NCBI GenBank assembly: GCA_002812745.2
Contig: NCSJ02000053.1
Location: forward strand, 1-64,000
Direction: 5' to 3'
DNA length: 64,000 bases
Source of the DNA: Scytalidium lignicola
Lineage: Eukaryota > Ascomycota > Leotiomycetes
Shown: in pieces, positions 59,870 through 64,000 of the stretch
Layout: every line of letters starts with the position of its first letter
How positions within the stretch are numbered: position 1 is the first letter of the stretch
Notes under the pieces: model-generated
What the model saw: only the letters and a program-made list of their open reading frames with translations
Databases searched by the model: none
What the model was told of the DNA's origin: nothing
Program-made: the position numbers and the translations under genes

Positions 59870-60212
59870 ACTTCTTAATGCATAAAAGCTTAGAATCTAA
59901 CTGTACAACTTCATCAACTGTTGGATTCTCTGGAGAAAAAAGAAAATGTTTCACAAAGTTTATATTTCGTCGAAATTACTCTTGTAATACAATAAAGAGA
60001 TAATTAAGTAATCCAATGTCAGGTATGCAGAATTGTATGTTATTCAAAGAGCCTTTATAAAGCTTCTTCAAAGCTATTACACTCCAAGTGCTGTTCACAC
60101 AGGCATAACTCAAAAGATCTGGTACTATGTGAACATTGTCGATGACCATTCCAACAATTTCCAGGAGCAAAAGTGGATTTGATACACTTCGATCATAAAT
60201 GGTAACCATCAT
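59870..60212 (-). pseudogene. F-box-like protein relic
   Basis: A 78-codon frame starting at 60,212 contains NPLLLLEIVGMVIDNV, then VPDLLSYACVNSTWSVIALK and KLYKGSL, matching the fungal F-box pattern (Leu-Pro-Glu-Ile-Leu...Leu-Leu...Ala-Cys-Val-Asn...Trp...Leu-Tyr). A TAA at 59,976-59,978 ends it, but the same frame continues with FRRNINFVKHFLFSPENPT and VDEVVQLDSKLLC, clearly coding-like. The stop looks like a C-to-T change. F-box proteins recruit substrates to SCF ubiquitin ligases; large families of them are common in plant-associated fungi. Confidence 0.55.
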
Positions 60213-61077
60213 GAATCGGGGAGAAAAGGATGAGGCAGCAGAAAATGTGGCTTCCGAGATAAAGTGTGTTTGTCAGCCTTTAAGTATGAGCCAGAACTTA
60301 CCATATCTTCAAGATGTTATTTCGCACAGTAATCTGCGCTAGGAAAAGATAGGCAATTTACAATGGTTCAATCTAGATGATCGCTTTGAGATGATCGCTT
60401 TTAGCCCCTTTCGGAACTTGATTACTTAGGTGGACCTTTAGATCCTGCTGCATGGAAGACATCCGTCATTAATTGCCGAAGATGATACCTTCTATGATAG
60501 ATAATTATGTTGCATCTTTAGGGATCACACTAGTACAGCCAATAAGCAATAGTGATCTGTAGTGGACCAGAGATCATCACTTTCGAACTTTTGCTTGCTA
60601 GCGTCGGATATTCCGCGGCGTTCGATTTTTTCGCTATCATATCTAAAACACTCTATCCAATGAAGTCAATCGATAAACTCGAAGAAACCTCCTAGATGAA
60701 TTTGCAAGGTGTCATTGATGATTAAATGTCAAGTAACTACTACAGATAAACGAAGCTTAGAAATCCCCATCCGCAGGAACGACTACCCTCATAACATTAC
60801 TGGTACTACGACAAAACCACAACTTCCAAGAACCTGTGTTCCATCCGCTAGTAGTGCAAAGGAAAGGGAGACACAAAGAGTGTCTATAATCGCCTTGGCG
60901 TTGGCCGTTACCTCAAATCATAACCACTTTAGCCCACAGAGAGTTAGTTCATTTTAACTTTATAATATAAAGAGAGGCAGTAGTATTTGTAATGCAGCTT
61001 TGCGCATTATTAAGAAGACATACTATAAGCCTGCCTCAACATATATTGTAAGTATATTACAGCGCTTGAATCAAGAA

Positions 61078-61350
61078 ACAGCGAGATTATGGGTTGTCCA
61101 GTGTCTACCTCCGAGCATGGGATAGTAAGGGAAGATCAGTACAAAAAACTCTAGATGCGTTGGATCAGATGAAAGATCAGGCTATTAAATAGTTTGCCAA
61201 AGGCAAACAGGAAAGAGAGATGTGGCTGAAGGAGTGGCCGTTTGGATTCCGAGTGGTTCAGTTAGAGCATAAAACTATAGAGATGGTTAATTACAGTAAA
61301 ATGCAAAATCGGCTTCCCACCCTAAACTTAATGATTTTAGTTTGATCCTA
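61078..61350 (+). pseudogene. Coding-like relic, unidentified
   Basis: One frame reads KKQRDYGLSSVYLRAWDSKG...TLDALDQMKDQAIK, a TAG near 61,189, then FAKGKQEREMWLKEWPFGFR and VVQLEHKTIEMVNYSKMQ, ending at a TGA near 61,342. Composition is protein-like and less AT-rich than its surroundings. I do not recognise the family. It may belong to a larger decayed gene. Confidence 0.4.
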
Positions 61351-61831
61351 TAACTTTTCGAACGCTAGTACTATTACAGTTAGCTCATTTAAGCCACCAG
61401 ATTAGCGAGTTGTTCCCCACAACATGCATGTCAGATTAAAAACCTTGTTGTTGCCTAAGGTATAAGGCTCAAATATATTCAAAAGGCGACATTATCCAAC
61501 ATCGGTACCAGAGCAGCATTCTCCCACTAAGATATGCCCGAATGGTCATGTAAGTATTGCTCGTTTCTTAGTAATTCTCATTCATTGAAATCCATTTAAT
61601 ATGAACGAAACAGCTTAACCTAATTCTGTCAAGATATAAGCTAGACAATGAAATATTAGTTAACTGTTTGTATGACAATTCAGCGGTGTTGACCACGGAA
61701 TAACCATACATCGTTCAAAAATAGGACTAAATTGATCCGCCCGATATCAACCCACGGATTCTTAGTACAAAAGAGACTCATCAGAATACACTTTGACCTC
61801 AGGTAGTTAGTTAAAGCTAAAGCAATAATGG

Positions 61832-62674
61832 TTATCCTTCAATAGATAGCATCGACCATGCCTCTCCATCCTCGATGCCTACTTCTCGAATACCACTATA
61901 CTCTTCCTCATCAGCAAAATACTTCACATCTTACTGCAAAACTTCCTCAGTCTCTAGCTCAACCTCTTGAACCTTGTTGTCTAGATTCATGAATCCTACA
62001 TCTCCTGGATCATGCGTCTGGACCTGCAATGCAAGTTAACTTCTCCATCGCCACCCTTACGCCTTGATTATATACAACCGATAGGCGAGAATACAATCGC
62101 CAATGACCCTGTAAGACTCCACGTTCTCTCCGCGTCCTACTCCTTCTACTTAGGCTTCCAGAGTGACATGCTCATTAACACAGCCCACTCCGCTCAAGCT
62201 ACCCTGCATCTCCGCTATGTGCCAATTCGAGTACTTCAGCCCCTTGACAATTTTAAGCCCAGTGACTATGTACACTAGGCCACTATTCAAAACTCCGTCG
62301 AGCTCTTTATCCTTCTGGCGAAGCGCCTTTGTGTCACTTGCCATCAGGTTCGTTACCAAATACCAAGACTCGATTTTGTCGTAGTCATATACTGTCCGCA
62401 TGTTACGGTTCCCCTTCGCTTCGGCTCGGCCGCTGAAAACTTCGTAGAGTTTTACAGAAAAGCTCATATTAACTGATACATGGCTTTTACACTCTCTATT
62501 TCCCTCGCCGCGCGCGCCTTCTATGATGTTTAGAAGAGGATCGAGGAATGTGATTAGATCCTGGGAAAGAAACATGTCTGTAATGATATTTCCAATCTTT
62601 ATCAGTCCTCCCTGAACAAATTCAAAATCAAGCACTTGAAGATAAAACTTCCTGTCTTCCTGCGCGGATGGCAT
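61832..62674 (-). pseudogene. 281-codon gene with four premature TAA stops; possible fungal gasdermin-like protein
   Basis: From the ATG at 62,674 one frame runs 281 codons to a TAA at 61,832-61,834 with no frameshift. It is broken only by TAA codons at 62,150-62,152, 62,057-62,059, 62,036-62,038 and 61,931-61,933. All four could be CAA-to-TAA changes, the RIP signature. Upstream of the first stop are FYLQVLDFEFVQGGLIKIGN, KSHVSVNMSFSVKLYEVF, YDYDKIESWYLV and SGLVYIVTGLKIVKGLKYS; the last part is acidic (DVKYFADEEEYSGIREVGIEDGE in two pieces). Length and the VYIVTGLKI-type strand loosely suggest the fungal gasdermin-like (RCD-1/HET-Q1) family, but this is a guess. The gene has no recognised catalytic motif. 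Confidence 0.6.
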
Positions 62675-63152
62675 GGTGATTAAATTTTGTAGCAGAAGGA
62701 TAAAGTATAATGTGTAAATAGTGTTAACGCAACCGAAATGCATATGGAAAAAGGCTTATCAGCTAACTTAGTATGTCAGGCATGCTGTTCTTATGTAAGA
62801 GAACTATGAAAGCACAAGGCTAAGGCTGAGGCTAAAACCAGGTTTGCACTGATCAAGGTCTAAATCAATCTCCAACTCTTAAAGCTTCCAAAATTCACTC
62901 TACGGAGAGTAATCTAGATGGACATATCATACTGCATAGCCATCTGATTCGCAGCAATTGCCCAAATGTTTCATCAACAATGCAAGTGGGTTTCTGCTAA
63001 GCTCCTAAAGGTATATGCCTTACCATTTCGTTTTGCTGAATAATCCCATTATTGTCATGATGTTGCTTACTATTGTATAATTGATTGGATTTGTAAAAAT
63101 AATAAAGTTATACAATATATATGATTAATGTCCTAGAAATTATATACAATTA

Positions 63153-63830
63153 TTAAGCAGCCCTATTTAGACAAGACTCAAGGTCTCTTTGCCAATGTTC
63201 TCCATATAGCATTTCCAAGGTAATAAAGTGTTTCCGTGCTTCAAGTTCTGTGGAAATACCATTGTAGAGTAGTCTTTCGAACTCATCATAAGTCTTTAAG
63301 CAATCCCAAAATCAATCTTTGTCATGAATGTTAATATAACCAATGACAATAACAGCAAGTCCAGCAGTAACAGCTATTGTTACTGAAGTCCTTGTCCTCT
63401 TGGTCTCTTCTTAACTTCTTTCTTTCGTGAGTATGCTCAACCTCAGCGTTCTAATCACTGCACTGCCAGTTTCAGGCAAGGGAAGGTTAAAGTTAGCATG
63501 TTTACCAAGTGTGTTCATTGCCCAGATAAAGAAAACCTATGAATACTTTGCTAGGAAAAGCTCATGTCGACTACCTTCATAGTTTGAGGTTGTAGTAAAA
63601 AACAATACCTTTTAATCTTGGTTCTTGAGAACATCGAAGATTGCGTTGCTTACAACAAAACATTCCCCAAAGAATATTTCTCGCTTCTAGCCGAAAGACA
63701 AGGAGATAATGTCCGCTTTTTGGACTTCGGCAGCCTAATGAATTGCTTATGGCCCTAGGTTTTAGCCTTACCAATTGAAACAATTACAAAGTTAGGATTT
63801 TCTACCTTCGCAAGATTGTTACTTGTCATT
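63153..63830 (-). pseudogene. Stop-interrupted membrane-protein-like relic, unidentified
   Basis: A single frame stays coding-like for at least 210 codons, with stops TAA, TAG and TGA only where Gln, Trp or Arg codons are plausible. Readable parts from upstream to downstream are AAEVQKADIISLSFG, KREIFFGECFVVSNAIFDVL, TTTSNYEGSRHELFLAKYS, VFFIWAMNTLGKHANFNLPL, PETGSAVIRTLRLSILTKER, TSVTIAVTAGLAVIVIGYIN, FWDCLKTYDEFERLLYNGIS and ITLEMLYGEHWQRDLESCL, ending NRAA and TAA at 63,153-63,155. At least one strong transmembrane segment (VTIAVTAGLAVIVIGYI) and probably a second (VFFIWAM) are visible. The relic may extend upstream beyond 63,830 with rising stop density. Family unknown to me. Confidence 0.5.
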
Positions 63831-64000
63831 GAAGAGTCTTCATACAAATGTTTACTGTTGCCCGTTATACACACAATGCAGACATCGGCAAAAGGCATAA
63901 TACACATGACTATGTATAACATAGAAGTTCCGTGGCCAAAATCATCTTGAGGCTGATCCTTACTTTCCCAAAAGTCTTTTCAATTTTGGGAAATTTGCCT

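Noticed and set aside
60709..60957. 82-aa plus-strand frame
   Set aside because: No motif and biased Ser/Thr composition; surrounding sequence gives no support for a gene.

Overview
The window looks like nuclear DNA of a filamentous ascomycete (Pezizomycotina; I lean towards Leotiomycetes/Helotiales from the flavour of the proteins, not proven). The evidence is short introns with GTAAGT-type donors, fungal-only genes (BCK1-type MAPKKK, fungal pyruvate decarboxylase, cystathionine gamma-synthase, type I metacaspase with a proline/glutamine-rich N-terminus), and large AT-rich stretches carrying the C-to-T/G-to-A damage expected of repeat-induced point mutation (RIP).

Positions 1-48,650 are a gene-dense housekeeping region. 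In order: a 5' fragment of acetoacetyl-CoA synthetase (+), metacaspase (+), a spindle-pole-body coiled-coil protein (-), an ecdysoneless/SGT1-family protein (+), an APH-like phosphotransferase (-), TAN1 tRNA acetylation adaptor (-), pyruvate decarboxylase (-), BCK1-like MAPKKK (+), TSR4/PDCD2-like ribosome factor (+), eIF3k (-), UTP22/Nrap (-), cystathionine gamma-synthase (+), SMC6 (+), COQ9 (-), a 4.8 kb non-coding stretch, and an SR-rich RRM protein (+) that contains an 8-nt micro-exon. These are dispersed cellular genes, not a pathway cluster.

The RRM gene is cut off at about 48.55 kb by a 5.9 kb AT-rich element (about 48,574-54,477) with imperfect terminal inverted repeats. It contains a RIP-ruined hAT transposase on + and, divergently on -, a degenerate but unmistakable histone H3-like gene: 142 codons, two short introns, and premature stops exactly at the H3 positions R8 and R26. 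A histone H3 riding inside a hAT-type transposon is the most unusual content of the window.

Immediately to the right (54,592-57,098) is a relic of a DUF3435 ('FluG-type') tyrosine recombinase, the family of Starship captains. Its two ends are well preserved and its middle is riddled with stops. From there to 64,000 the sequence is a patchwork of AT-rich, apparently gene-free DNA and RIP-killed gene relics: an F-box-like gene, an in-frame 281-codon gene with four premature TAA codons, and a membrane-protein-like relic. They could be the decayed cargo of a Starship-like element whose right edge lies outside the window.

Exon structures were worked out by eye from splice motifs, frame continuity and family resemblance; no database search was run. 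Most single Ns sit next to homopolymers. In the three coding genes where this could be tested they behave as extra bases.
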